A stretch of DNA of 64,000 nucleotides from Peribacillus glennii (GTDB lineage Bacteria; Bacillota; Bacilli; Bacillales; DSM-1321), in contig NZ_QVTD01000001.1 of assembly GCF_003429105.1 (NCBI RefSeq), forward strand, positions 124,001 to 188,000. The letters run 5' to 3'. The translations under genes were made by a program, and so were the position numbers. The notes under the pieces are model-generated. The model worked only from the letters and a program-made list of their open reading frames with translations, was not told the origin of the DNA and made no database searches. Shown here one piece after another: positions 56,524-64,000 of the stretch (its first letter is position 1; each line of letters begins with the position of its first letter).

Positions 56524-56589
56524 TTACCTGAACGAAGACTGCAGCAGGCCCAATTGATTATCCCTGAAACTTTGAATGTATGATTGCAT
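56524..56589 (-). CDS. Very small ORF (21 residues) with strong ribosome site
   Basis: MQSYIQSFRDNQLGLLQSSF plus Arg; GGAGG lies 8 nt before the ATG. It ends 12 nt upstream of the TM2-like gene, so it may be a leader or a small protein. Not recognised. Confidence 0.45.
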   Translation of the reverse strand: MQSYIQSFRDNQLGLLQSSFR

Positions 56590-56868
56590 AAAGAATTACC
56601 TCCATTGTTTTTAGCGCCACTCCAGAGTTGGCAAAACGGTAATTCTAGTTTAACCAAAATTCAAGCGAGATATTTTATTTTTTCAGTGCGGTCTTCACTT
56701 TAAGTCATTTGGGTATAAAACCTTACTGAAATGGCAACACTCCATTATTAGAAAACTCACCGATTGCAAGCATTTGTAACGGTAAGACAAAGACCAACCG
56801 GCTTCGGCCAGGGTAAAGAAAGTTTATGCAATTTTTTGCCCGCCAAAAAAAAATGGGAGATGGAAGCC

Positions 56869-57417
56869 TTGTCAAATATTTTTGAAGCCCTGATGCATAC
56901 CCTTAAAACGGCTATGGACAATGAACCTCAATCAAGATTGCATACAGGAGAAGTGATGATCTGCTGGCTATACTACACCGCCATGACCGAAGCCCTTCAT
57001 TACGAAGAAGATGCGCTTAACATGACAACAGACGATGAAGTGATAGAAATGTTAAAAGATGCGATCAAAACTTGCGGTTCACAAGCCAGTAGACTTGAAC
57101 AATTTTTAACGAAAGAAGGGGTTCCCCTTCCTACAATGCCAGCCAGCAAGCCAAAAAGCGATCCTGAGGAGGTCCCTCTTGGTGTAAAGCTAACCGACAA
57201 TGAAATAGCAAACGGCGTTTCAGTTAAGATCGCTTATATGAATGTACAATGTGCAACGGCACAATCACAATCGGTAAGAACAGATGTCGGATACATGTTC
57301 ATGGAATTCCAGGCAGAGTTACTTATCTTTGGGGCTATTTTAAAACCGTTAATGAAGAAAAGAGGATGGCTGCGAGTCCCGCCATATTACTATCCTCCTG
57401 GTTCACCGGATAATTAA
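56869..57417 (+). CDS. DUF3231 family protein
   Basis: 182 residues from a TTG start. The opening IFEALMHTLKTAMDNEPQSRLHTGEVMICWLYYTA is typical of DUF3231 proteins of spore-forming Bacillaceae, where many family members carry two such domains; this one has a single ferritin-like four-helix unit. Function is unknown. The frame opens at 56764, but family length and GGGAG 9 nt upstream favour the TTG at 56869. Confidence 0.75.
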   Translation: MSNIFEALMHTLKTAMDNEPQSRLHTGEVMICWLYYTAMTEALHYEEDALNMTTDDEVIEMLKDAIKTCGSQASRLEQFLTKEGVPLPTMPASKPKSDPEEVPLGVKLTDNEIANGVSVKIAYMNVQCATAQSQSVRTDVGYMFMEFQAELLIFGAILKPLMKKRGWLRVPPYYYPPGSPDN

Positions 57418-57427
57418 ATTATCCGGT
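57405..57427 (+). terminator. Terminator of the DUF3231 gene
   Basis: Stem ACCGGATAAT / ATTATCCGGT with a 3-nt loop overlapping the stop codon, followed by ATTTTT. Confidence 0.88.
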
Positions 57428-57542
57428 ATTTTTCATTAAAAAATTGTGCCATTAACATACTCACGCATTTGATATATACTAATCCCCAAAATATAAGATG
57501 GATTTCATTTGACACTAAAGTCAACCCGTTATAACAAACTTC

Positions 57543-57746
57543 TTACCAAAAAAAGTTCTCATAAACCCAGTTGGCACCAAAAGTGACAATACCGAGAACA
57601 ATATTGGACCATCCTGCAAAACGTGCCCATTTTAATTCTCTTTTCATTTTTGCCACCCTATATGTGCCCGTATCATAGCGTAATAGAAAAATTCCGCTTA
57701 AAATAAAAGTACCGACAAGGTAATTTATATAACCGATTTGAGCCAA
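57543..57746 (-). CDS. Small membrane protein of the germinant-receptor operon (CLC_0170 type)
   Basis: 67 residues with two membrane helices (INYLVGTFILSGIFLL; GWSNIVLGIVTFGANWVY). It follows the GerC-type gene by 35 nt in the same direction. Some receptor operons carry a small D subunit of this size and topology that tunes germination, so this is probably the local D-like subunit. The start is TTG after AAGGAAGGA. Function inferred from position. Confidence 0.75.
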   Translation of the reverse strand: MAQIGYINYLVGTFILSGIFLLRYDTGTYRVAKMKRELKWARFAGWSNIVLGIVTFGANWVYENFFW

Positions 57747-57781
57747 TGCCCATCCTTCCTTCCTAAGTACTAAACCAAGAT

Positions 57782-59011
57782 TTACTTTGACTTCATGCCT
57801 ACCAGTCTTATATTTGTTTTACAGTCCACCTGTACCGTCATATTTTTGTATTGTTCATGCCAATCCTCCAATTTCCTCACCTTGCTTTTCCAATATTCTG
57901 GATGCTTGGCACGGAAGTGGTCCCCAAAACCGTATATATCGGATTCGTCTTTTTGGGTTTTCTTGATTAGCTGTTTTACTTTTTTCTCAACTCCCTTGCT
58001 AAATTTGCCTTCGACAGAGTTAATAGCCTTTGGATTTAGAGGTTTTTTGGCGTTTTTATCTACTTCATTTTCTGAAATCATAGCCTCGTAATGGAGAATA
58101 ATCCGAACATGGGGACGGCCATTCTTTAAAGAGGTTTTTATTTTAGCGTCTCTTTTCATCGCCCTGACAAGGAGAAATCCGTCTATTTCAGGTGAGTCCA
58201 CAAAAGTTCCATAGCCTCCTCTTTCCTCCCCAATAATACCCATGAACAGTCCAATTTCCAAAGGGTTGGTTGTGCCGATCATCTTATTCCCCTTGAAATA
58301 GGCCAACCCTTTAATTTGCACGTTTTCTTTATTCTTTATATCTAAATAAGGTAAAAAGGCGTCCTGGGCATTGCTCGATAGGATTGACCAGAATTTACCA
58401 ATAAAATCACTCGGAAATTTCCCAAGATCAATCGCATCGTCCAATACTGTCGAAAGATAGAGAGCTGGGACCCTTTCCAGCTTTGGTGCCATTTGCATAA
58501 ATCTGTCCGCCTTGCCTTTACTTACAACCATCCATGCGGTTCTTCGTATTTCCGGGTTTCGCTTAAGATAATCCGTGAATCGGTTGACTCCTATACGGGC
58601 TATTTCTTCGCTTACGACTATCACGCGCAAATGGCCAAGAAAAATCTCGTCTGCCACTTCCTGCTGTAAATTCAGCATCGCCTCGTCAATTGTATGACCA
58701 GTTACACTGACTACCCAAACGGGCGATTGCTCTGAACCTCCGCCTCCGCCTGTTTCCGGTCCAAGCGGAATCCTTCCGGGCAATGCTATTTGGGCACTTA
58801 AGCGAATGACAGGCTGATCGGCGAGATCTGACATTTTCCCTTTATGTGCTATTTTTATTTCTTCTTTTTCGCCCACTGCTTTATCTATCGAAATCGCCAA
58901 AACAACTGCCCGTTCATCTATTTCATCACTGTCCCAACACCCTGTCAAAACGATGCATATCATTACGGAAGTAAAAAAAAGTAACAACTGTCTACATGTT
59001 GGTAGGAGCAC
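57782..59011 (-). CDS. gerKC: Ger(x)C family germinant-receptor lipoprotein
   Basis: 409 residues. A lipoprotein signal peptide ends in LTGC, followed by WDSDEIDERAVVLAISIDKA, the GerC family start. The chain then has the three-domain GerC form. It anchors to the outer face of the spore inner membrane as subunit C of the germinant receptor. The start is GTG after AGAGGGGG, and it overlaps the end of the B-subunit gene by 20 nt. The K subtype symbol is tentative: the type of receptor cannot be proved by eye. Confidence 0.88.
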   Translation of the reverse strand: MLLPTCRQLLLFFTSVMICIVLTGCWDSDEIDERAVVLAISIDKAVGEKEEIKIAHKGKMSDLADQPVIRLSAQIALPGRIPLGPETGGGGGSEQSPVWVVSVTGHTIDEAMLNLQQEVADEIFLGHLRVIVVSEEIARIGVNRFTDYLKRNPEIRRTAWMVVSKGKADRFMQMAPKLERVPALYLSTVLDDAIDLGKFPSDFIGKFWSILSSNAQDAFLPYLDIKNKENVQIKGLAYFKGNKMIGTTNPLEIGLFMGIIGEERGGYGTFVDSPEIDGFLLVRAMKRDAKIKTSLKNGRPHVRIILHYEAMISENEVDKNAKKPLNPKAINSVEGKFSKGVEKKVKQLIKKTQKDESDIYGFGDHFRAKHPEYWKSKVRKLEDWHEQYKNMTVQVDCKTNIRLVGMKSK

Positions 59012-60101
59012 TCCTCTTCCCCCTCTTGTTGCGTATTAAATCAATTGCAAGGAGTATACATGGATAACCGATCGTGACAATCAACCCAAATCTGCCAACA
59101 AATTCTATAACTTTGTACATCTGGAGCAAGTTTCCTGGAAGCATGGACAAAACAAAAATAATCGGCAGCAGGGAAAAAGAAAATATCTTATGATCCCTTA
59201 ACCGAAACAGTCCACTCAATGCATGGCAGATAAAGGTATATCCCGAAAGCAGAGTAGTGAAAACCGCTGTGACCCAAACGGTTAAGAAAACAACATCCAT
59301 TCTTTGGAGCAAATCGCCCGGCAAAGTAGTGGTTCTCGCCAATTCCAATGTCGGCCAGAGCAGTTTTTTCGTTTCTTCAGCCCCAAATACAGCCACACTT
59401 GCCACGACAAGCATTAATAAAATGCCGCCTGCAATCAATAGACCTGTCATTCCTGTCCTCATGGCCCGTTTTGGATTTAACATCAACGGGATGATAATTG
59501 TCAGAACAAATGACCATTGGCATAGCGATGCTATCGTTAAAGATCCCTTAAACATATCGCCGATGTCATTTCCGAGTAACGGCTGCAAATATAGGGCGTT
59601 GGCATTTTGCAGGGACAAAACTACTATAATGACTACTGGCGATATTATGACAGGGAGATAAAAAGTATGGATATAAGCGAAAGTATTTAAATCATTTCGT
59701 GACGTGATAGCGGCTAATAAGAGCATAACAAGAACTGTCACTTCTATTGGTGTTTCCCTCAAAATAGCTGTAGTAACGACGGCACCAAATTCCCTTGATC
59801 CTAATGCAGTTAATAGTGCAAAGAAGAGAATAACAAATATGTTACAAAACCTTCCAAGCCACTTTCCAAGAATTTCTTCACTATAACCAAAAATAGTCTT
59901 ATTTGGGTGCCTCATTCCCAGCACGGTTATGATAAATAGCGCAAAAAGTGAGATGGCAATGCCTATTAATGTAACAATGGGTGCTGCAGTATTCCCAGCC
60001 CTGACAGCAAAAAGCGGGAGTGGAAGAACACCTACGCCAATAATTGAACTGATCACAATCGAAGCCGTTTGTATGTCTGTTATTTTTTTGGGAGTATCCA
60101 T
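58992..60101 (-). CDS. gerKB: Germinant-receptor permease subunit B (GerAB/GerKB family)
   Basis: 369 residues with ten membrane helices of the APC fold (spore permease family). The opening KITDIQTASIVISSIIGVGVLPLPLFAVRAG matches the unwound-helix ligand region of GerAB proteins. It senses the germinant. AGGAGG lies 7 nt before the ATG; 18 nt downstream of the A-subunit gene and overlapping the C gene. Subtype tentative. Confidence 0.88.
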   Translation of the reverse strand: MDTPKKITDIQTASIVISSIIGVGVLPLPLFAVRAGNTAAPIVTLIGIAISLFALFIITVLGMRHPNKTIFGYSEEILGKWLGRFCNIFVILFFALLTALGSREFGAVVTTAILRETPIEVTVLVMLLLAAITSRNDLNTFAYIHTFYLPVIISPVVIIVVLSLQNANALYLQPLLGNDIGDMFKGSLTIASLCQWSFVLTIIIPLMLNPKRAMRTGMTGLLIAGGILLMLVVASVAVFGAEETKKLLWPTLELARTTTLPGDLLQRMDVVFLTVWVTAVFTTLLSGYTFICHALSGLFRLRDHKIFSFSLLPIIFVLSMLPGNLLQMYKVIEFVGRFGLIVTIGYPCILLAIDLIRNKRGKRSAPTNM

Positions 60102-60119
60102 TGTGATATCCTCCTAATG

Positions 60120-61730
60120 TTAATTACTGTCGTCAAATGGGCCTGGAACACGTCTGCGATCCCTTAAATCTTGTGTTTTTGCTCCCACACGGTCTATGTC
60201 TTGTGGTTGTAAAAACCTCGGCCTGCTCTTCATCTTCCAAAGAGGACTTCGGACTACTACATCCTTCATCCCTTCCTTATCAGGGGGGGAAACAGGACTC
60301 ATATATGGTACTCCAAATGATTTTAACGATAGCATATGATTAAAAATCAAAATGGCGCCGATAACCACACCATACAAACCAAATGTACCTGCCAATATCA
60401 AGATAGGAAATCTAAGCATCCTGAGTGCAAATGCAGCCGTATATACGGGAGTAGCAAACGACCCAATTGTCGCGATGGCGATAACGACGACGGTAACCGG
60501 GCTTGCAAACCCTGCTTCAACCGCAGCTTGTCCAATAATGAGAACACCGACTATCGATAGAGCCCCGCCTACTTGCTGGGGCAAACGAACAGTTGCTTCC
60601 CGCAAAATCTCCATGGCCACTTCTATTACCAGCACTTCTATTACAGCCGGAAAAGGCACCCCAGCCCGTCCTCCTGAAACAGCTACAGCAAATTCCGTCG
60701 GCAAAAGTTCCGGGTTGAAAGCAATAAAAGATACATACATGGAAGGAAAAATCAACGAAAACACAAGGGCCAGAATGCGGATCATCCTTATAAAGTTGCC
60801 CATCAAAAACCGATTTGTATAGTCTTCAGTGGTTTGATAAAACTGGTTAAAAACGGTGGGCAAAATAAGAGCAAATGGAGAGCCTTGGGTTAAAATGGCT
60901 ACCCTTCCTTCGATTAGGTTGCCTACAGTTCTGTCAGGTCTCTCTGTAGTTTGAATCTGCGGAAAGGGAGAATAAGGATTATCCTCGATAAACTGTTCAA
61001 TAATCCCCGAATCTAAAACAGAATCAAATTCAATCTTAGAAAGTCGATCTTCGACTTCCTTTATAAGTTCAGGATCGGTTACGCTCTTTATGTAACATAC
61101 CGCTACTTTCGTTTTAGTAAATTTACCAATCTTCATCGTTTTAATCACAAGATCGGAAGTAGGCAGCCGATATCGCAAAAGACCTATGTTGGTGCCTAAT
61201 TGTTCAATAAATCCTTCTCTTGGCCCAAGAACAACCAGCTCGGTACGTGGTTCGTCAATACTTCTTTCCTTCAATTTACGGGTACCTATTTTTAACCCGG
61301 AATTTACGCCATCAATCAACATAATAGTGTCACCCTGAAAGAGACCTTCGATCAAAACCTCCCAATCTGTAATGGTTTTAACCTTACTTTGATAAAGAAC
61401 CTCCTTGATCATGACTTCAACCAAATTAGATATATCAGGCGGGTTTTTCTCAATATGTTCTGGGGGATACATTAATGGCTTAAGAATATCCGTATTAATT
61501 TCAGATGGATTGGCATGTTCGGAAAAATAACACAAGAAAGCAGAAAAATTTCCGAAGATCCGAAAATGACGAAAAACTATATCTTCATTTTGTCCAAGAA
61601 ACTTTTCCAAATAAGTAACGGAATCTTGTAAGTCATCTCTTAGCGTTATTGTTTCTTTACCGTTTTGTGCCGCTTTTTGTTCCATGGGTTTTGTCTTCAG
61701 TTTTTTTCTGTTTTTCCTAAATAAAAACAA
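60120..61730 (-). CDS. gerKA: Germinant-receptor subunit A (GerA family)
   Basis: 536 residues. A large hydrophilic N-terminal domain (about 1-290) contains RTVGNLIEGRVAILTQGSPFALILPTVFNQFYQTTEDY, and five to six membrane helices follow (GRAGVPFPAVIEVLVIEVAMEILREA). It ends in a short cytoplasmic tail. GerA subunits oligomerise into the germination-triggering channel. The start is TTG at 61730 after AAAGGTGG. First gene of the A-B-C-D-like operon; a sigma-G-like promoter lies just upstream, fitting expression in the forespore. Confidence 0.93.
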   Translation of the reverse strand: MFLFRKNRKKLKTKPMEQKAAQNGKETITLRDDLQDSVTYLEKFLGQNEDIVFRHFRIFGNFSAFLCYFSEHANPSEINTDILKPLMYPPEHIEKNPPDISNLVEVMIKEVLYQSKVKTITDWEVLIEGLFQGDTIMLIDGVNSGLKIGTRKLKERSIDEPRTELVVLGPREGFIEQLGTNIGLLRYRLPTSDLVIKTMKIGKFTKTKVAVCYIKSVTDPELIKEVEDRLSKIEFDSVLDSGIIEQFIEDNPYSPFPQIQTTERPDRTVGNLIEGRVAILTQGSPFALILPTVFNQFYQTTEDYTNRFLMGNFIRMIRILALVFSLIFPSMYVSFIAFNPELLPTEFAVAVSGGRAGVPFPAVIEVLVIEVAMEILREATVRLPQQVGGALSIVGVLIIGQAAVEAGFASPVTVVVIAIATIGSFATPVYTAAFALRMLRFPILILAGTFGLYGVVIGAILIFNHMLSLKSFGVPYMSPVSPPDKEGMKDVVVRSPLWKMKSRPRFLQPQDIDRVGAKTQDLRDRRRVPGPFDDSN

Positions 61731-61761
61731 GCCTGCACCACCTTTCCATTAGATATGGAAA

Positions 61762-61790
61762 TATAATGAATATCTAATGGAATAGCATAC
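61762..61790 (-). promoter_or_regulatory. Sigma-G-like promoter of the ger operon
   Basis: The minus strand reads GTATG, 17 nt, CATTATA. Both elements fit the sigma-G consensus (GHATR and CATNHTA) and the site lies 32 nt before the gerA-type start. Confidence 0.65.
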
Positions 61791-62092
61791 CTTCTTTTGA
61801 CTAATTTATTCTGCCTTTCTCTGCCTTTTAAAAAGTTTGAAGGCAGCCAAAAGTCCTTATGTATCTAGGTTATTTAACTGGGCATATTAATCATAAAAAG
61901 GAAAATTTGTTTACCAGGATTACTTTGTTGACATTGATGTTTTTAATTTTTACCGCCTTCACTTCTTGTTGTTTTACCCATGTATTACAAGACCGTTTAC
62001 AACCAAAAAAAGCTTGTATAAAAGTGGAAGATGTTAGCTGACTGGGATTTTTATAATGTACTGCTACTTTTCTAACAAAGGATGATTAACCG

Positions 62093-62659
62093 TTGAATAC
62101 GATAAACGAAAATCATTTGGTGGAAATGAGAAAAATTGAGGATCAGTTGTTTTTTTATGACATGAATCATTGGCTCGAATACGAAATATTAACATGGCAA
62201 TGGTGGATGCTGGCAGTTTTTTTGATTTTACCGTGGATAATATGGTTCTTGCTTGTTAAAAGGGATAATATCATTCAAGCATTATTATTTGGAATGTTCA
62301 TTATTATCATTACGAAATTACTTGATGTGGTTGGTTTACAATATGGCGTGTGGGAGTATCCAATCCAGCTGTTTCCAGTTATTCCACGTGGATTGCCATT
62401 TGACATCTCCATGGTTCCCGTAGCCTATATGCTCTTGTATCAGTATTTCAACACATGGAAGACCTTTTTCATTGCTCAGGTACTTATGGCATTACTATAT
62501 GCTTTTATTGGTGAACCCTTTAGCGAGTGGGCGCATGTTGTACAATATATGAAATGGCATTATATTTTGTCTTTCTTCTATTACATACTGGTTGGTGCCG
62601 GAACAAGGTTTTTGCTTCTCAAGCTTATTTCCATGCAGAAAATCAGCTCTATAAATTAG
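62093..62659 (+). CDS. CBO0543 family membrane protein
   Basis: 188 residues with about six membrane helices. The motifs WQWWMLAVFLILPWIIWFLLVKR and FPVIPRGLPFDISMVPVAYML are typical of CBO0543 proteins of Bacilli and Clostridia. No function is known. The start is TTG, 9 nt after AAAGGA. A second, frameshifted family member follows immediately. Confidence 0.8.
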   Translation: MNTINENHLVEMRKIEDQLFFYDMNHWLEYEILTWQWWMLAVFLILPWIIWFLLVKRDNIIQALLFGMFIIIITKLLDVVGLQYGVWEYPIQLFPVIPRGLPFDISMVPVAYMLLYQYFNTWKTFFIAQVLMALLYAFIGEPFSEWAHVVQYMKWHYILSFFYYILVGAGTRFLLLKLISMQKISSIN

Positions 62660-62697
62660 CACTTCATAAAAAAATCAATTGGAAAGCGAGAGAACAC

Positions 62698-63176
62698 ATG
62701 CTATTTTTGATTCCAGCTGTGATTGCTATGAATCTGATTGTGTTTTGCATGCCAGAAAAAATAACAAAAATCGAAATGTACACATCAGCCTTATTTGCAA
62801 CTTTATTCGCTACACTTTAGACCTCTACATGGACACTAAATACCATTTCTATTGGTACTTTGATAAAGATATTGATTGGAGGTGGCTGATTGTACTCTTA
62901 GGCGGGAAGCCGTCTTTTACTCTGATCTATTTAAATTTCTTTCCTTTTTATTCAAAAACTCAAAAAAAAGTGTTATACATCCTTGTATGGTCAATAGTTG
63001 TTACGATAATGGAGATCGGTGCAGTTTATATAGGTAAAGTGCTCCATTATGATGAATGGAAATTATTGTATTCAGCAGCCTTATACCCGCTCTTGTTATA
63101 TATCCTCTATCTCAATGGTTTATTTGTCAAAAAACTGCTAAAAGCAGCAACAGCAGAAACAGATAAACTTTCTTAA
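62698..63176 (+). pseudogene. CBO0543-type membrane protein, frameshifted
   Basis: From the ATG at 62698 the frame reads MLFLIPAVIAMNLIVFCMPE to a stop at 62818. From there the +1 frame continues without loss as LDLYMDTKYHFYWYFDKDIDW to a stop at 63174, with helices and WLIVLLGGKPSFTLIYLNFFP. The joined product would be near 160 residues and similar in layout to the preceding gene. A single base indel at about 62815 breaks it; sequencing error cannot be excluded. Confidence 0.7.
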
Positions 63177-63364
63177 AACCAAGAACGGGTTAGGATGTTT
63201 TATTGAGAGGATTTCTCCTCCTATCCTTCACCTTCGATTGAAATTAACCAACGCCCTTAGGGGATTTTCATAACTGCAAAGCGATTATGCCGAAACGTAG
63301 GTATCGTACATAGCTGCAAAATATAAAAAATATTCTCCTTTTTTAAAATTTTCTAAATTCCTCC

Positions 63365-63393
63365 TTGACCGCGGATACTATTAAAGGTAGAGT
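63365..63393 (+). promoter_or_regulatory. Sigma-A promoter of the S-box transcript
   Basis: TTGACC, a 17-nt spacer and TAGAGT lie just upstream of the riboswitch. Confidence 0.6.
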
Positions 63394-63412
63394 TATAAAA
63401 AAGTGAATATGA

Positions 63413-63511
63413 TTCTTATCCAGAGAGGTGGAGGGACTGGCCCTTTGATGCCTCAGCAGCAGACTTTATAGTACTGTGCTAAATCCAGAAGCTTAGAGCT
63501 GAAGATAAGAA
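63413..63511 (+). promoter_or_regulatory. S-box (SAM-I) riboswitch aptamer
   Basis: P1 arms TTCTTATC (63413) and GATAAGAA (63504-63511) pair perfectly. The conserved core AGAGAGGTGGAGGGACTGGC and the TGATGCC segment that follow are diagnostic. High S-adenosylmethionine stabilises the aptamer and favours the terminator at 63535. AGAAGAG (63508-63514) can instead pair with CTCTTCT (63538-63544) as antiterminator. Confidence 0.95.
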
Positions 63512-63534
63512 GAGATATGGAACAAGCCGCCAAC

Positions 63535-63569
63535 AACCTCTTCTGCTTCAAGAAGGGGTTTTATTTTTT
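63535..63569 (+). terminator. Riboswitch-controlled terminator
   Basis: Stem AACCTCTTCT / AGAAGGGGTT (one G-U pair) followed by TTATTTTTT. Confidence 0.92.
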
Positions 63570-63611
63570 GGCTCACACTTTAGAAAACGAAAAGGAAAGA
63601 AGGTATTTGTT

Positions 63612-64000
63612 ATGGCTATTACTTTGACAAAGGCACCATTCAGGGCAGATCATGTAGGGAGTTTATTGAGGCCCAAACACTTGCTGGAAGCAAGAGAAAG
63701 CTTTAGGAACGGTGAGATTAGCGCCGAACAACTCAGAGAGATCGAACTGGCGGAAGTAAAAAGAATTGTCGATAAGCAAATTGAGATTGGCCTAAAAGCC
63801 GTAACGGATGGTGAATTCAGACGTCATTGGTGGCATACGGATTTCATGGAGAACCTGCTGGGCATGGAAGGTTACACCCCCGAGAAAGGGTACAAATTCA
63901 GCAAGATGGAGACTGAAAAGCATGATGTTCGTGCCATAGCGAAAGTAGCATTCAACCCCGTTCACCCCTTCATTCAACATGCAAAGGAGCTTGTTGAAAT
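63612..64000 (+). CDS. YxjG/YxjH family methionine synthase-like protein (partial)
   Basis: The first 129 residues are in the window; the gene runs past its right edge. FRADHVGSLLRPKHLLEARESF and AVTDGEFRRHWWHTDFMENL are typical of the YxjG/YxjH group, single-domain relatives of the catalytic half of cobalamin-independent methionine synthase MetE. They transfer a methyl group to homocysteine from a small donor. S-box control in B. subtilis yxjG/yxjH agrees with this. The ATG follows GGAAAGAAGG. Confidence 0.9.
   Translation, partial: MAITLTKAPFRADHVGSLLRPKHLLEARESFRNGEISAEQLREIELAEVKRIVDKQIEIGLKAVTDGEFRRHWWHTDFMENLLGMEGYTPEKGYKFSKMETEKHDVRAIAKVAFNPVHPFIQHAKELVE

Noticed and set aside
61859..62041. 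60-codon plus-strand ORF with a hydrophobic stretch upstream of the CBO0543 gene.
   Set aside because: No Shine-Dalgarno sequence and poor composition; kept out for lack of support.

Overview
The window looks like chromosome of an endospore-forming Bacillaceae bacterium (Bacillus, Mesobacillus or Cytobacillus-like). Support comes from a complete GerA-type germinant receptor operon behind a sigma-G-like promoter, a YheC/YheD spore-coat ATP-grasp protein, a DUF3231 protein, an acetoin dehydrogenase operon with its sigma-54 activator, an S-box (SAM-I) riboswitch on a YxjG/YxjH methyltransferase, strong AGGAGG ribosome sites and frequent TTG/GTG starts. No prophage, CRISPR array or intact transposase was seen.

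Layout. 0.4-2.7 kb: secreted NlpC/P60 hydrolase and a BCCT osmolyte transporter. 2.9-14.4 kb: a minus-strand glycolate block of GntR regulator, GlcE, GlcF, GlcD, malate synthase G, FAH-family hydrolase, IclR regulator and an LctP-family permease. It would import glycolate, oxidise it to glyoxylate and condense that with acetyl-CoA to malate. 14.6-19 kb: secreted M14 carboxypeptidase and a class-V aminotransferase. 19.8-25.2 kb: acoABC (no E3 gene beside it) and acoR, with a clear -24/-12 promoter. 25.4-28.7 kb: tRNA-Pro(GGG), an enolase-superfamily enzyme, a small TTG-start protein and an EamA exporter.

28.8-34.8 kb: Old Yellow Enzyme, a broken SDR, a nitrilase-superfamily amidase and, divergent from it, a PgdA-like metal hydrolase, a small CxxC protein and a CobW-type GTPase. 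Both divergent promoters match the sigma-54 -24/-12 consensus. This is the best candidate for an undescribed system: nitrogen release from a cyclic imide or amide with a dedicated metallochaperone.

34.8-41 kb is a decay zone holding remnants of EAL, chemoreceptor (twice) and PAP2 genes, one intact winged-helix gene, two small secreted proteins and a tRNA-Val-like scrap. 41-52 kb: housekeeping and accessory genes (YhdH, HesB-like, DsbA-like, YheC/D, Gfo/Idh, aminotransferase, PurT, HisK-like phosphatase), a striking Arg-Asp/Arg-Glu repeat protein, and an MFS exporter whose ribosome site is locked in a hairpin under an overlapping leader ORF. 53-64 kb: a secreted beta-helix protein with SPOR-like repeats, unannotated-size small membrane proteins, DUF3231, the gerKABC-like operon, CBO0543 membrane proteins (one frameshifted) and the S-box-controlled methyltransferase, cut by the window end.
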